In this document: piece after piece, positions 21,615 through 31,708 of the stretch | How the letters are laid out: every line of letters starts with the position of its first letter | How positions within the stretch are numbered: the first letter of the stretch is position 1 | DNA from: Bordetella parapertussis | GTDB taxonomy: Bacteria; Pseudomonadota; Gammaproteobacteria; Burkholderiales; Burkholderiaceae_C | NCBI GenBank assembly: GCA_945861305.1 | Contig: CAMATW010000020.1 | Coordinates: 1-49,853, forward strand | Length of the DNA: 49,853 nt | Reading direction: 5' to 3' | Notes under the pieces: generated by a model | Seen by the model: only the letters and a program-made list of their open reading frames with translations | The model's database searches: none | What the model was told of the DNA's origin: nothing | Program-made: the position numbers and the translations under genes

Positions 21615-21878
21615 TTACTTGCGCAAACCCAGTTTGGCGATGAGCGATGTGTAGCGCTCGGCGTCTTTGGATTTGAGGTAGTCGAGCAATTTGCGACGAC
21701 GGCTGACCATGCGCAACAAGCCACGACGGCCATGATGGTCTTTGGCGTGAGTTTTGAAGTGAGGGGTCAGTTCATTGATGCGTGCAGTCAAAATGGCGAC
21801 TTGCACTTCGGGACTGCCAGTATCGTTGGCGGAACGTGCATTGGCCTTTACGACCTCTGCTTTATTGAGAGTTGTCAT
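21615..21878 (-). CDS. rpsO: 30S ribosomal protein S15
   Basis: 87 aa S15, binding 16S rRNA in the platform of the small subunit. Family features: [56 protein letters not shown] and the end [15 protein letters not shown] at 21878 gives [12 protein letters not shown]; a frame extending to 21902 adds eight residues that do not belong to S15. A GGAAAA site lies just upstream. Confidence 0.98.
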   Translation of the reverse strand: MTTLNKAEVVKANARSANDTGSPEVQVAILTARINELTPHFKTHAKDHHGRRGLLRMVSRRRKLLDYLKSKDAERYTSLIAKLGLRK

Positions 21879-21966
21879 GGTGTTTTCCAAAAAATTTGAC
21901 ATGCGCCAACAGCCGGAAATGCCAGATGGCGTGAACTTAGTACCCCTAAAGGCTTAAGCCTGAAGA

Positions 21967-23127
21967 TTATAGCTTGGATAACCAGCTATCTAGCCGCTCA
22001 GCCCCTAAGCGCAATCTGTCAAGTTCTTTGGAAGCAAAACACCAGCGAAGCCAACCTTGCGCCTCTGAGGCAAAAGCGCTTCCAGGGGCCAAGCCCAGGC
22101 CCGCCTCTTGCACCAAACGTTTGGCAATTTGTAAGTCGTCCATACCTTCAGGTAAACGCAAAAACAGGTACATGCCACCATCTGGTAAGGCAAATTCGAG
22201 TTGGTTAACACCAGCTAAAGCATCTGCCAAGGTGTCTCGACAAAGGCGCAAGTGGGAAACAACGCGGGGGGTAACTTCCTCTGCCCGCTTTAAAGCCACC
22301 AAGCCTGCACGTTGAACAAACACTGAAGCGCAAGAGGTGTTGAATTCAATCAATTTGCCCATGTGCTGCGTCATCTCTGGCGGCATGATCAACCACCCCA
22401 AACGCCAGCCTGTCATCAAAAAACTTTTGGAAAAACTGTGTACCACCACCAGTCTGTCGTCCGTTTGTGAAATATCCAAAAAACTGGGTGCACACTGGTT
22501 TTGGCTGTCCAAGAAATAAAGACTCTCGTAAACCTCATCCGCCAAAATCCAAGTTCCTGTTCTTCGGCATTTCTCCAAAATAGCTTGCTGTTCTTGTCGA
22601 TTCAAGGTCCAACCCGTCGGGTTGTTGGGGGAGTTGAGGACCAGTAAGCGCGTATCCGCTGTAATGCTGTTCAGTAGTTTTTCAAGTGGTAACTCCCACC
22701 TACCCTTGGTGGGCTCAAGACTCAAGGTTCTCAATTGGGCACCCAAAATCTGCGGTTGAGCCGTCAAATTGGGCCAAACAGGCGTGATCACCAAGACCTC
22801 ATCTCCCGCATCAACCAAAGCCTGCATGGCCAACATCAAGGCATTGACACCGCCAGAGGTCACCGCAATGCGGTGACTGCCAATATCAACACCGTGACGC
22901 TTAACCATCTCTGCAGAGATCGATTCACGTAACTCAGGAAGCCCTAAATTATGGGCGTAAAACGTCTCACCTGCTTGCAAAGAATCGATGGCGGCTTGGC
23001 GAATAAAGTCAGGCGTGACTTCGTCGCTTTCACCAAACCAAAACGCCAAAACATCGCTTCTGCCGAGGCCTGCATTGGCGAGCTCTCGGATTTTGGAGGC
23101 TTGAAGTTGCTGAATAGCTTGTCGCAT
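21967..23127 (-). CDS. class I/II pyridoxal-phosphate aminotransferase
   Basis: 386 aa fold-type I aminotransferase, in the aspartate/alanine/kynurenine aminotransferase group. Visible are the NPTGW loop, DEVYESLYF with the PLP-interacting Asp and Tyr, and the Schiff-base lysine in SFSKSFLMTGWRLGW. The C-terminal part ends GWLRWCFASKELDRLRLGAERL. I chose ATG 23127 (MRQAIQQLQASK); a TTG at 23172 in the same frame would overlap tsaD. Substrate cannot be assigned from sequence alone. It lies 23 nt after the tsaD stop. Confidence 0.9.
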   Translation of the reverse strand: MRQAIQQLQASKIRELANAGLGRSDVLAFWFGESDEVTPDFIRQAAIDSLQAGETFYAHNLGLPELRESISAEMVKRHGVDIGSHRIAVTSGGVNALMLAMQALVDAGDEVLVITPVWPNLTAQPQILGAQLRTLSLEPTKGRWELPLEKLLNSITADTRLLVLNSPNNPTGWTLNRQEQQAILEKCRRTGTWILADEVYESLYFLDSQNQCAPSFLDISQTDDRLVVVHSFSKSFLMTGWRLGWLIMPPEMTQHMGKLIEFNTSCASVFVQRAGLVALKRAEEVTPRVVSHLRLCRDTLADALAGVNQLEFALPDGGMYLFLRLPEGMDDLQIAKRLVQEAGLGLAPGSAFASEAQGWLRWCFASKELDRLRLGAERLDSWLSKL

Positions 23128-23150
23128 GGATGGGTTAATTCGAAAAAGAT

Positions 23151-24182
23151 CTATATCTGTGCCAGTGGCCAACGCGGCAGAACATCAAAAGCATAGGAGG
23201 TGTGTGCTTGCTCAATGCCTTGTTGCAAACGCATGCCAGCGGCCATGGCGATCATCGCGCCGTTGTCTGTACACCACTCTGCATCAGGGTAATGCACAGT
23301 TGCGCCCATACGCTGCACCGAGGTGGTCAGCTGCGCTCGCAAAACTCGATTTGCACCCACACCACCGGCGACCACCAAACGCTTGATGCCCGTTTGAGTC
23401 AATGCACGTAAAGATTTTTTGACCAGCACATCCACAATAGCGGCCTGCGTGGAGGCTGCGATATCGGCGCGGTGCTGAAGTAATTGATCACCGGACTTTT
23501 TGCATTGGGTCAGCACCGCAGTCTTGAGACCTGCAAAAGAAAAATCCAAATTCTGTTGATGCAGCAAGGGGCGTGGAAAAGCATACGCATCTGCGCTACC
23601 TTGGCTCGCCAAAGCGGCCAAAGCAGGGCCACCCGGATAACCCAAGCCAAGCAATTTCGCCGATTTGTCAAATGCTTCTCCAGCGGCGTCATCGATGGTT
23701 TCACCCAATAATTCGTATTGACCAAGTGCCTTTACCCACATCAGTTGCGTGTGTCCTCCCGACACCAACAAAGCCACAAAAGGAAACTGAGGCGGGTCAT
23801 CGCTAAGAAATGGAGATAACAAATGACCCTCTAAATGATGGATTCCCATCACAGGCCTGCCCAAGCTGGCAGCCAAAGCACAGGCTGAGGCTGCGCCTAC
23901 CAACAAAGCACCCGCAAGGCCTGGACCGCGGGTATAGGCAACCACATCAATATCTGACAAAACTTGCTGGGCTGAAGCCATCACCTGCTCCACCAATGGA
24001 ACCAGGCGGCGGATATGGTCTCGGCTTGCTAACTCAGGCACCACCCCGCCATAGGCCTCATGCATCGCTGCTTGGGTATGCAAATGCTGCGCCAGCAGTT
24101 GCGGCCAAGCTGTCCCTTCACCGGTGCGGACCAAGGCCACCCCAGTTTCATCGCAAGATGATTCAATGCCCAATATCAACAT
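23151..24182 (-). CDS. tsaD: tRNA N6-adenosine threonylcarbamoyltransferase
   Basis: 343 aa, universally conserved enzyme that completes t6A37 in ANN-decoding tRNAs. It begins [18 protein letters not shown], has the metal-binding [12 protein letters not shown] histidines, [13 protein letters not shown] and the [22 protein letters not shown] segment, and [16 protein letters not shown] 24182 is used because the longer frame to 24245 adds 21 residues that are not part of the family and would cross the promoter of the divergent ybiB gene. Confidence 0.97.
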   Translation of the reverse strand: MLILGIESSCDETGVALVRTGEGTAWPQLLAQHLHTQAAMHEAYGGVVPELASRDHIRRLVPLVEQVMASAQQVLSDIDVVAYTRGPGLAGALLVGAASACALAASLGRPVMGIHHLEGHLLSPFLSDDPPQFPFVALLVSGGHTQLMWVKALGQYELLGETIDDAAGEAFDKSAKLLGLGYPGGPALAALASQGSADAYAFPRPLLHQQNLDFSFAGLKTAVLTQCKKSGDQLLQHRADIAASTQAAIVDVLVKKSLRALTQTGIKRLVVAGGVGANRVLRAQLTTSVQRMGATVHYPDAEWCTDNGAMIAMAAGMRLQQGIEQAHTSYAFDVLPRWPLAQI

Positions 24183-24253
24183 GGCGCAGAGTTTAGCCCT
24201 GCTTGATTTAATACATAACTGCAAGTCATTTAACTTATCAGACAATATCAGCC

Positions 24254-25192
24254 ATGAGCATTGCGCATTTCATTCGGGAAATCGGACGTGGCAAGCAAGG
24301 GGCAAGAGATTTGTCTCGTGAGCAGGCTTGTGAAGTCATGACACAAGTGTTACTGGGCTCTGTTGACCCTTTGGCCTTAGGTGCTTTTTGTATTGCCATG
24401 CGCATCAAAGGCGAAACCCCTGAAGAAATGCTGGGCTTTCTTGATGCTGTTCATGCGCAACTTCGAGTATTTACCAATGCCGAGCTTCAACCGGTTGTTG
24501 TCTTGCCAAGTTACAACGGCTCAAGAAGGCTGCCTTTGCTCACGCCTTTGCTGGCAAAGTTATTGGCCCATAAGGGGCATGCGGTGCTGATTCATGGCAC
24601 TCACACTGAGGACACACGTGTATCCACACAGGAGGTCTTATCCGCTTTGGGGATTGAACCCACGACAACGACCCAAGCCATTGCCAAAGGCGAAGTGGTA
24701 TTTGCACCAACACGGTTGTTGTGCCAAGGTATTTGGTCACTTTTGCAAGTTCGGCGTCAAACGGGTTTGCGCAATTCAGCACACAGTCTGGTGAAGTTGA
24801 TGAACCCTGTCATAGGTACTAGCATTCAAGTAGCCAGCTACACCCATCCGGAATACGCTTTGTCCATGCAAGCAACCCTTGAAGGTTTGAAAGCCAATGC
24901 CATGCTGCTGCGCGGCACTGAGGGAGAGCCTGTGGCTGACCCTCGAAAAACGCCCAGTATGCGTTGCTTTATCAAGGGGCAGGCTCTTTCGCAACTCGAT
25001 ATTGCACCTCACACTGCGCATGAAACCGTCAACATGCCCATGGGCATGAATGCAATGCAAACAGCTGAATTCATTGATGCCATGATTCAAGGACACAAGC
25101 CTGTTCCACCGCCTATACAAGCGCAAGCAGAACTCATTTCTCGTTTGTCCTTGGCTTGTATGGACAAAAGTGTTAGAAACGACACACCATGA
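24254..25192 (+). CDS. ybiB: YbiB/TrpD2-type DNA-binding protein
   Basis: 312 aa protein of the glycosyltransferase family 3 fold, related to anthranilate phosphoribosyltransferase but of the TrpD2/YbiB group. Known YbiB proteins are homodimers that bind nucleic acid without sequence specificity and are not tryptophan enzymes. The N-terminal helical domain ([27 protein letters not shown]) and [24 protein letters not shown] are visible; the canonical TrpD glycine-rich motif is changed to [17 protein letters not shown]. Divergent from tsaD with a 71-nt gap, and overlapping cobA by 4 nt. Confidence 0.88.
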   Translation: MSIAHFIREIGRGKQGARDLSREQACEVMTQVLLGSVDPLALGAFCIAMRIKGETPEEMLGFLDAVHAQLRVFTNAELQPVVVLPSYNGSRRLPLLTPLLAKLLAHKGHAVLIHGTHTEDTRVSTQEVLSALGIEPTTTTQAIAKGEVVFAPTRLLCQGIWSLLQVRRQTGLRNSAHSLVKLMNPVIGTSIQVASYTHPEYALSMQATLEGLKANAMLLRGTEGEPVADPRKTPSMRCFIKGQALSQLDIAPHTAHETVNMPMGMNAMQTAEFIDAMIQGHKPVPPPIQAQAELISRLSLACMDKSVRNDTP

Positions 25193-26001
25193 GAAAAGCA
25201 TCCCCTTCTATATTTGTGACGCTGGTTGGCGCAGGGCCTGGCGACCCCGACCTCTTGACGCTCAAAGCGGTCAAAGCGCTTCAACAAGCAACCGTCATTT
25301 TGGTAGATGACTTGGTTCACCCCGATGTTTTGCAACATGCTCGCCCTCAAGCACGTGTCGTTCACGTAGGCAAGCGTGGCGGTTGTCAATCAACACCGCA
25401 AGCATTCATTGATAAATTGATGGTTCAAGAAGCATTGGCTGGCGAAACCGTGGTCAGACTCAAAGGAGGAGACCCCTTGCTATTTGGTCGGGCTGGAGAG
25501 GAAATTGCTTATCTTCAGTCGCATGGTGTGGGTATCAAAGTAATCAACGGCGTGACCGCTGGGCTTGCAGCCGTCAACAGCCTAGGGATATCTTTAACGC
25601 ATCGGAAGTTTGCACATGGTGTAGTCATGGTGACTGGGCACTCACCCTCAAGTCATTCCCACACACCTCCTGTGAACTGGGAACTTCTAGGTCACACCGC
25701 GCATACTTGCCGATTAACACTGGTCATTTACATGGGCATGACCAGTTCGCAAGAGCTACAAACAGCCTTGTTAAAGTCCATGCCTCACGATACACCCATT
25801 GCAGTGGTACAAAACGCCAGTGCGCAAAATCAATACAGTGTGATTGGTCAACTTCACGCTTTGCATACTTTGATTAACGAAGCGGAAATGACAAGTCCAG
25901 CCATCATTTTGATTGGCGATGTGCTCAATACACTTTCAAGTTTGCGTCATGAAGCGTCAAATCCAGATAAAGCTTATGCCATTGCCCTTCCAGGCGCTTG
26001 A
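25189..26001 (+). CDS. cobA: uroporphyrinogen-III C-methyltransferase
   Basis: 270 aa SAM-dependent methyltransferase making precorrin-2 for sirohaem or cobalamin. Motifs: VTLVGAGPGDPDLLTLKA (SUMT signature 1), VRLKGGDPLLFGRAGEE (signature 2) and GVTAGLAAVNSLGISLTHR. It is a stand-alone enzyme with no CysG-type dehydrogenase domain. Its ATG overlaps the ybiB stop (ATGA), so the two are translationally linked. No cobalamin or sirohaem-linked genes adjoin it. Confidence 0.95.
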   Translation: MRKASPSIFVTLVGAGPGDPDLLTLKAVKALQQATVILVDDLVHPDVLQHARPQARVVHVGKRGGCQSTPQAFIDKLMVQEALAGETVVRLKGGDPLLFGRAGEEIAYLQSHGVGIKVINGVTAGLAAVNSLGISLTHRKFAHGVVMVTGHSPSSHSHTPPVNWELLGHTAHTCRLTLVIYMGMTSSQELQTALLKSMPHDTPIAVVQNASAQNQYSVIGQLHALHTLINEAEMTSPAIILIGDVLNTLSSLRHEASNPDKAYAIALPGA

Positions 26002-26042
26002 TGGGCAGAGGATAATCAAGACTTTAGACACTGGACATCGAC

Positions 26043-27147
26043 ATGGAAGCAGAACGCATCAACACTATTGGTAACTTGCTTAACGATTTGCAAGCGCGAA
26101 CACTTGATCTTCGGGGGTATCTTTGACTTCGATGCCAAATCTGAACGACTGAGAACGGTCAACGCTTCCCTTGAAGACCCAAACGTTTGGAACGACCCCA
26201 AAAAAGCACAAGAACTGGGCAAAGAGAAAAAGTCTCTTGACGATATTGTGCTGTCCATTGGCCGCTTAGGCCAAGAAATTGATGACAACACTGAGTTGTT
26301 TGACATGAGCAAGTCTGACAACGATGAGTCAGGCCTTCTGACCATAGAGGAAGACACACAGCGTATCTTGGCTGAGGTGGAAAAACTAGAATTTCGGCGT
26401 ATGTTCAATAACCCCGCCGATCCGCTCAATGCATTTCTAGACATACAAGCAGGCGCTGGCGGTACTGAGGCTTGCGATTGGGCCAGCATGCTGTTGCGCC
26501 AGTATTTGAAATATGCAGAACGTAAAGGATTCAAGGCGACATTGGAAGACGAATCGCCAGGGGACGTCGCGGGTATCAAAGGTGCCACCCTGAAGATTGA
26601 AGGCGAATACGCCTTTGGTTTGTTGCGAACAGAAACAGGTGTGCATCGCTTGGTTCGCAAATCTCCTTTCGACTCAGCAGGTGGACGTCACACGAGTTTT
26701 GCCAGCGTATTTGTCTACCCTGAAGTGGACGATTCAATTGAAATAGATATCAATCCCGCCGATGTGCGAACCGATACCTTTCGTGCCAGTGGCGCAGGTG
26801 GGCAGCACATCAATAAAACCGATTCTGCAGTTCGCTTAACCCATATTCCTACCGGCATCGTCGTTCAATGCCAAGATGGAAGAAGCCAACACAGCAACCG
26901 CGATGTGGCTTGGAAGCGTTTACGTTCCCGTCTTTATGACTTTGAAATGCGCAAACGCATGGAAGCCCAACAAAAACTTGAAGACACGAAAACCGATGTC
27001 GGCTGGGGCCACCAAATCCGAAGCTATGTGCTTGACCAAAGCCGCATCAAAGATTTACGCACCAATGTTGAAATCAGCAATACCCAGAAAGTGCTTGATG
27101 GCGACTTAGACGCCTTTATTGAAGCCTCTCTCAAACAAGGTGTTTGA
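26043..27147 (+). CDS. prfB: peptide chain release factor 2, with programmed +1 frameshift
   Basis: RF2 recognises UGA and UAA. The gene starts at ATG 26043 ([17 protein letters not shown]) and reads to an in-frame TGA at 26124-26126, preceded by CGGGGGTATCTT; the +1 frame resumes at 26125 (GAC). This is the classic autoregulatory site: a Shine-Dalgarno-like GGGGG three bases before CTT TGA C. The main product has [13 protein letters not shown] (the stop-codon recognition tripeptide SPF) and the peptidyl-transferase motif [15 protein letters not shown]. Assembled length is about 367 aa, as expected. It follows cobA by 41 nt. Confidence 0.97.
26112..26127 (+). promoter_or_regulatory. RF2 programmed +1 frameshift site
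   Basis: CGGGGGTATCTTTGAC: internal Shine-Dalgarno-like run, slippery CTT and the TGA stop at 26124-26126 followed by C, the poor termination context. Low RF2 lets the ribosome slip forward and make more RF2. Confidence 0.95.
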
Positions 27148-27149
27148 GG

Positions 27150-27199
27150 TGTCACTGCGAACTTTGCTGTCACTGCGAGCGCAGCGAAGCAGCCCCCAT
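27150..27199. repeat. short interspersed repeat element between prfB and pepN
   Basis: Contains two copies of GTCACTGCGA (27151-27160 and 27169-27178); the second runs into GCGCAGCGAAGCAG, which can fold (CTGC-GAGC-GCAG). It resembles the widespread bacterial element with a GTCATTGCGAGCG...GCGAAGC core. Copies elsewhere in the genome would be needed to prove it; only this locus is visible. Confidence 0.45.
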
Positions 27200-27218
27200 A
27201 TGAATCAGGAGAAATGCA

Positions 27219-29867
27219 ATGCGTGAAGGACAATCCCTCGTAACCCGCCGCGAGGATTACCAAGTACCTGGCTTTTGGGTAGATACCGTTGACTTGGTGT
27301 TTGATCTTGACCCGACAAAAACACGGGTCCTCAACACCATGACGCTGCGCCGAAACTCGCAAGCTTCCAGCCAAGCTTTGCGTTTGGACGGTGAGGACCT
27401 CAACCTCTCTCGCGTCTTGCTCAATGGCCAAGGCACCAGTTTCAAAATTGAAAATGATCAACTGGTGCTGGAAAACCTGCCAGAAGGAGATGAACCCTTC
27501 AAATTAGAGGTATTCACAACCTGCAACCCCACAAAAAACACGCAACTCTCAGGTCTGTATCTGAGTCAAAACTCCTTGTTCACCCAGTGTGAGGCACAAG
27601 GGTTCCGACGCATTACCTACTTTCTAGATCGCCCTGATGTGATGGCCAGTTTCAGCGTGACATTGCGTGCGGACCCCACATTGTTTCCCGTGCTCTTGTC
27701 CAATGGCAACCTAATGGAGCAAGGCACCTTAGATGACGGCAGACATTTTGCCCGCTGGGTAGACCCCCACAAAAAACCCAGCTATTTGTTTGCCTTGGTT
27801 GCAGGTCAATTGGTTTGCCGTGAGCAACGCATCATTGCTCGCAGCGGGAAAGAGCATTTGTTGCAAATTTATGTGCGATCTGGCGATTTGGACAAAACCG
27901 AACACGCCATGAATTCACTCATGGCCAGTGTGGCGTGGGATGAGCACCGCTTTGGCTTGAGTCTGGACCTTGACCGTTTCATGATCGTCGCCACATCTGA
28001 CTTCAACATGGGCGCGATGGAAAACAAAGGCCTGAATATCTTCAACACCAAGTACGTTCTTGCCAACCAAGCCACAGCAACAGACCAAGACTTTTCAAAT
28101 ATTGAAAGCGTGATTGGTCACGAATATTTTCACAATTGGAGTGGTAACCGAGTCACTTGCCGTGACTGGTTCCAGCTTTCCCTTAAAGAAGGTCTGACAG
28201 TGTTCAGGGACCAAGAGTTCAGTCAAGATTTGGCAGCCAGTGCATCTGCACGCGCCGTCAAACGCATCGAAGATGTCAGGTTGCTGCGAACGGTTCAATT
28301 TGCCGAGGATGCTGGCCCGATGGCACACCCTGTGCGGCCAGACACCTACATGGAGATCAATAATTTCTACACAGTCACCATCTACGAAAAAGGCGCAGAA
28401 GTTGTGCGCATGATGCAAACTTTGGTGGGACGTGATGGTTTTGCCAAAGGTTTGGCCCTGTATTTCCAAAGACACGATGGACAGGCGGTCACTTGCGACG
28501 ATTTTGCGCAAGCCATTGCCGATGCCAATCCAGAATCTGCATTGGCGCTTCAACTGCAAAACTTCAAGCGCTGGTACAGCCAGGCGGGCACCCCTCGTCT
28601 AGATGTTCACGGCATACATGAACAAGACCAGCAGCGCTTTACCCTGCACTTCAAGCAAAGTTGTCCACCCACCCCTGGGCAAGCTACCAAGCAGCCCTTC
28701 GTCATCCCCGTGGAGATGGGTTTATTGGGCACGGATGGCACTGTGCTGGGAGAACACCAACGCATAGTTCTCAGCGAAGCTGAGCAAAGTGTGGTGTTCG
28801 AGGGTGTGTCCCAAATGCCTGTGCCTTCACTGCTGCGTGGCTTCAGCGCACCCGTTCAACTTCACTATCCCTATGAAGTCGATCAACTGCTGGTGTTGTT
28901 GGCGCATGATTCAGATGCTTTCAACCGCTGGGAAGTGGCACAACGGCTTTACATGAGTAGCATATTGGGCTCTCTTTCATCCGATGCCCGAAATGACGAT
29001 TTGCTTGAGCCTGCACTGATAAATGGCTTGCGATCTGTTCTGCGGGACCCAACGCTGGATGCAGCCTTCAAAGAATTGGTGTTGACACTTCCCAGCGAAT
29101 CCTATATCGCAGAGCAATGTGCAACCGTAGATCCACAGCGCATCCATTCAGTTCGAGGCACCATGCGAGAGCAAATAGCTCGTGAGATGTCGCAGGATTG
29201 GGCGTGGGCCTATGAAACCTGTGCGTCAAAAGGGACTTACCAATTGGATACCAAGGCGTGTGGTGCCAGGGCATTGCGTGGTCTTGCACTTGGCTATCTT
29301 TGCCTGGCAGAAAAATCCATTAAAGAAACCACTTGGTCGACAAAAGCCTACCAAGATTTCTTGCAAGCTGACAATATGACCGACAGAATGCATGCTTTGA
29401 CTGCATTGGTTCATAACCACCTGCCGCAAGCCGAAGCAGCCCTTTCACATTTTTATGCAATGTTCAAGCATGATGATCTGGTGATCGATAAATGGTTTGC
29501 ATTGCAAGCGACAACACCTGACCAAGTGGGAGACGTGCTGCCCAGGGTGCGTCAACTGTTGCTTCACCAAGACTTCAATATTCGCAACCCAAACCGTGCC
29601 CGCAGCCTCTTATCCGCTTATTGCTCCAATTCATCTGCATTCCACCGCACAGACGCGGCAGGCTATGTTTTTTGGAGCGAGCGAGTGCTTGAGTTAGATG
29701 CTTTCAATCCCCAAGTTGCGGCAAGGCTTGCAAGGGCATTGGACCGCTGGCGTAAATTGAGCGCACCCTACCAAAGTGCGGCACAAGAGGCCCTGCGCCG
29801 AGTTGCTGCAAAATCCGACTTAAGCGCCGATGTGCGCGAAGTTATTTCATCTGCGCTTGGGGAGTAA
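27219..29867 (+). CDS. pepN: aminopeptidase N
   Basis: 882 aa M1-family zinc metallopeptidase that removes N-terminal residues from peptides in the cytosol. The substrate-recognition GAMEN is at residues 265-269, the zinc site HEYFH at 301-305 and the third ligand Glu in LKEGLT about 19 residues later. Length and domain order (N-terminal beta domain, catalytic domain, long helical C-terminal domain) match gamma/betaproteobacterial PepN. An AGGAGAA ribosome site precedes ATG 27219. fbp follows after 3 nt. Confidence 0.97.
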   Translation: MREGQSLVTRREDYQVPGFWVDTVDLVFDLDPTKTRVLNTMTLRRNSQASSQALRLDGEDLNLSRVLLNGQGTSFKIENDQLVLENLPEGDEPFKLEVFTTCNPTKNTQLSGLYLSQNSLFTQCEAQGFRRITYFLDRPDVMASFSVTLRADPTLFPVLLSNGNLMEQGTLDDGRHFARWVDPHKKPSYLFALVAGQLVCREQRIIARSGKEHLLQIYVRSGDLDKTEHAMNSLMASVAWDEHRFGLSLDLDRFMIVATSDFNMGAMENKGLNIFNTKYVLANQATATDQDFSNIESVIGHEYFHNWSGNRVTCRDWFQLSLKEGLTVFRDQEFSQDLAASASARAVKRIEDVRLLRTVQFAEDAGPMAHPVRPDTYMEINNFYTVTIYEKGAEVVRMMQTLVGRDGFAKGLALYFQRHDGQAVTCDDFAQAIADANPESALALQLQNFKRWYSQAGTPRLDVHGIHEQDQQRFTLHFKQSCPPTPGQATKQPFVIPVEMGLLGTDGTVLGEHQRIVLSEAEQSVVFEGVSQMPVPSLLRGFSAPVQLHYPYEVDQLLVLLAHDSDAFNRWEVAQRLYMSSILGSLSSDARNDDLLEPALINGLRSVLRDPTLDAAFKELVLTLPSESYIAEQCATVDPQRIHSVRGTMREQIAREMSQDWAWAYETCASKGTYQLDTKACGARALRGLALGYLCLAEKSIKETTWSTKAYQDFLQADNMTDRMHALTALVHNHLPQAEAALSHFYAMFKHDDLVIDKWFALQATTPDQVGDVLPRVRQLLLHQDFNIRNPNRARSLLSAYCSNSSAFHRTDAAGYVFWSERVLELDAFNPQVAARLARALDRWRKLSAPYQSAAQEALRRVAAKSDLSADVREVISSALGE

Positions 29868-29870
29868 GCC

Positions 29871-30902
29871 ATGTCGGTGTCTTTGTCCCGTTACCTTGTA
29901 GAACAACAACGCGCCAAGGGCAACATTCCCCCTGAGTTGCGTTTGCTTCTTGAAGTGGTTGCCCGAGCTTGTAAGAGCATCAGCCACGCGGTCAACAAAG
30001 GTGCCTTGGGTGGCGTACTTGGCACCGCTTCAACTAAAAATGTGCAGGGCGAAGTTCAAAAGAAGCTCGACATCATCGCCAACGAGGTCTTGATTGAAGC
30101 CAACGAATGGGGTGGCCACTTGGCGGCCATGGCCTCTGAAGAGATGGACAGTATTTATGCTGTACCCAATCGCTATCCGCAAGGTGAATATTTGCTGCTG
30201 TTTGATCCGCTGGATGGCTCAAGCAATATCGATGTGAATGTGAGCATCGGCACCATTTTCAGTGTGCTGAAAAAGGCCGAAGGTAATGTCGCAGTGCAGG
30301 AAGCTGACTTCTTACAAGCAGGAAGCGCACAAGTGGCGGCAGGTTACTGCGTCTACGGCCCGCAAACCACGCTGGTGATGACGGTAGGAGACGGCGTTGC
30401 CATGTTCACCTTAGACCGCGAACAAGGTTCTTTTGTACTCACCCAAGAACATGTGCAGATTCCTGCTGACACCAAGGAATTCGCCATCAACATGAGCAAT
30501 ATGCGGCATTGGGATGATCCAGTGAAGCATTACATCGATGAGTGCTTGGCTGGCAAATCCGGCCCACGCGGCAAAGACTTTAATATGCGTTGGGTTGCCA
30601 GCATGGTGGCTGATGTGCACCGCATCCTGACCCGAGGTGGTGTGTTCATGTACCCTTGGGACAAGCGAGAGCCAGACAAGCCTGGGAAGTTGCGCCTGAT
30701 GTATGAAGCCAATCCCATGAGTTGGTTGGTTGAGCAAGCTGGTGGTGCCGCGACCGACGGAGAACAACGCATTTTGGATATCCAACCGACGCAATTGCAT
30801 CAACGTGTCAGTGTTTTTCTTGGTTCTAAAAACGAAGTTGAACACGTTACGCAATTACACCGCTCCAACAAGAAGGTACAACATGTCCAAGCAACCCAGT
30901 GA
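29871..30902 (+). CDS. fbp: fructose-1,6-bisphosphatase, class 1
   Basis: 343 aa gluconeogenic phosphatase. The metal and substrate loop [39 protein letters not shown] contains the [11 protein letters not shown] signature, and [17 protein letters not shown] and [26 protein letters not shown] are family blocks. It is 3 nt from pepN, so they are one operon, and overlaps the next small gene by 20 nt. Confidence 0.97.
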   Translation: MSVSLSRYLVEQQRAKGNIPPELRLLLEVVARACKSISHAVNKGALGGVLGTASTKNVQGEVQKKLDIIANEVLIEANEWGGHLAAMASEEMDSIYAVPNRYPQGEYLLLFDPLDGSSNIDVNVSIGTIFSVLKKAEGNVAVQEADFLQAGSAQVAAGYCVYGPQTTLVMTVGDGVAMFTLDREQGSFVLTQEHVQIPADTKEFAINMSNMRHWDDPVKHYIDECLAGKSGPRGKDFNMRWVASMVADVHRILTRGGVFMYPWDKREPDKPGKLRLMYEANPMSWLVEQAGGAATDGEQRILDIQPTQLHQRVSVFLGSKNEVEHVTQLHRSNKKVQHVQATQ

Positions 30903-31149
30903 ATTGATTCACGCCATGGTTTTGCGCGAACTGCAAGACGGTATTGTTCGTGACGGTCTGTGGGCTCAAGCCATGGTCGAGAGCGGTTCAAACGCCGCCA
31001 TGACCCAAGCCATCTATATTAGATTGCGCGCAGCAAGTATGCAAGACGAAGCAAAAAATTTGCTACTCAAACAAATTCAAGCAGGTATCAAACAAGATAA
31101 CGTGAAACCAAAAGATTTTTTATCAGCTTTAGATTTGAAGAAAAAATAA
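30883..31149 (+). CDS. small hypothetical protein, 88 aa, overlapping fbp
   Basis: Not recognised. It starts at ATG 30883, 20 nt inside the end of fbp, with AGAAGG as ribosome site. The sequence [20 protein letters not shown] through LSALDLKKK is helical and lysine-rich at its C-terminus, with no membrane segment. A longer frame beginning at 30730 lies entirely within fbp and is a shadow. The frame ends 4 nt before the convergent gloA stop. Confidence 0.65.
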   Translation: MSKQPSELIHAMVLRELQDGIVRDGLWAQAMVESGSNAAMTQAIYIRLRAASMQDEAKNLLLKQIQAGIKQDNVKPKDFLSALDLKKK

Positions 31150-31153
31150 AACC

Positions 31154-31696
31154 TTAAGTGGGTTGCCCCAAACCTTTGAGCCTTGCAGCCTCGACAATTT
31201 CAATCCAATAACCATCAGCGTCTTTGATGAAAGCGACGTCTTTCATCTTGCCTTGGTCGGGCCGTTTGACATAGGTCACTTGGTTGTCGTCAAACCACTT
31301 CACGGCTACATCCAAGTCGGGGACTGAAAAGCAAATATGTCCAAAGCCTTGAGGTTGTGCATTGCCATCGTGGTATTTGAAATCAGAGTCTGACTCCGTG
31401 CCCCAGTTATGGGTCAATTCTAAAATACCGCTTTGTGAAAATGTCCAAGCTGTCCGCTCGCCTTGGTCAGAAGGTGCAGTTTTGGCCAGTTCAGCCACCG
31501 CCAAAAAATACAGCGAAAACTTCATCTCAGGAAAATCAAGCTTGCGCAGCACCCGCATACCCATGATCCGACTGTAAAAATCCAAAGATACTGCAGGATC
31601 TTTCACCCGCAGCATGGAATGGTTAAGCACAAAACCTTGGGATGCCTCAGACGGGCTAGAGCAAACGCCTGGGTATGTTTCAGATGAAAAATTCAT
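31154..31696 (-). CDS. gloA: lactoylglutathione lyase (glyoxalase I), long form
   Basis: 180 aa enzyme converting the methylglyoxal-glutathione adduct to S-lactoylglutathione. Metal ligands are His26 (LNHSMLRVKD), Glu93 (GILELTHNWGTE), His120 (GFGHICFSV) and Glu166 (YWIEIVE). The ELTHNWGTESD insertion and the overall length match the longer, eukaryote-type zinc enzymes rather than the 135-residue E. coli form. Probably transcribed with the ribbon-helix-helix and GMC genes upstream, 12 nt away. Confidence 0.93.
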   Translation of the reverse strand: MNFSSETYPGVCSSPSEASQGFVLNHSMLRVKDPAVSLDFYSRIMGMRVLRKLDFPEMKFSLYFLAVAELAKTAPSDQGERTAWTFSQSGILELTHNWGTESDSDFKYHDGNAQPQGFGHICFSVPDLDVAVKWFDDNQVTYVKRPDQGKMKDVAFIKDADGYWIEIVEAARLKGLGQPT

Positions 31697-31708
31697 GACG
31701 ATAAAAGA

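Noticed and set aside
24183..24253. Cobalamin riboswitch near cobA/ybiB
   Set aside because: Gap is only 71 nt and lacks the B12-box or any matching structure.
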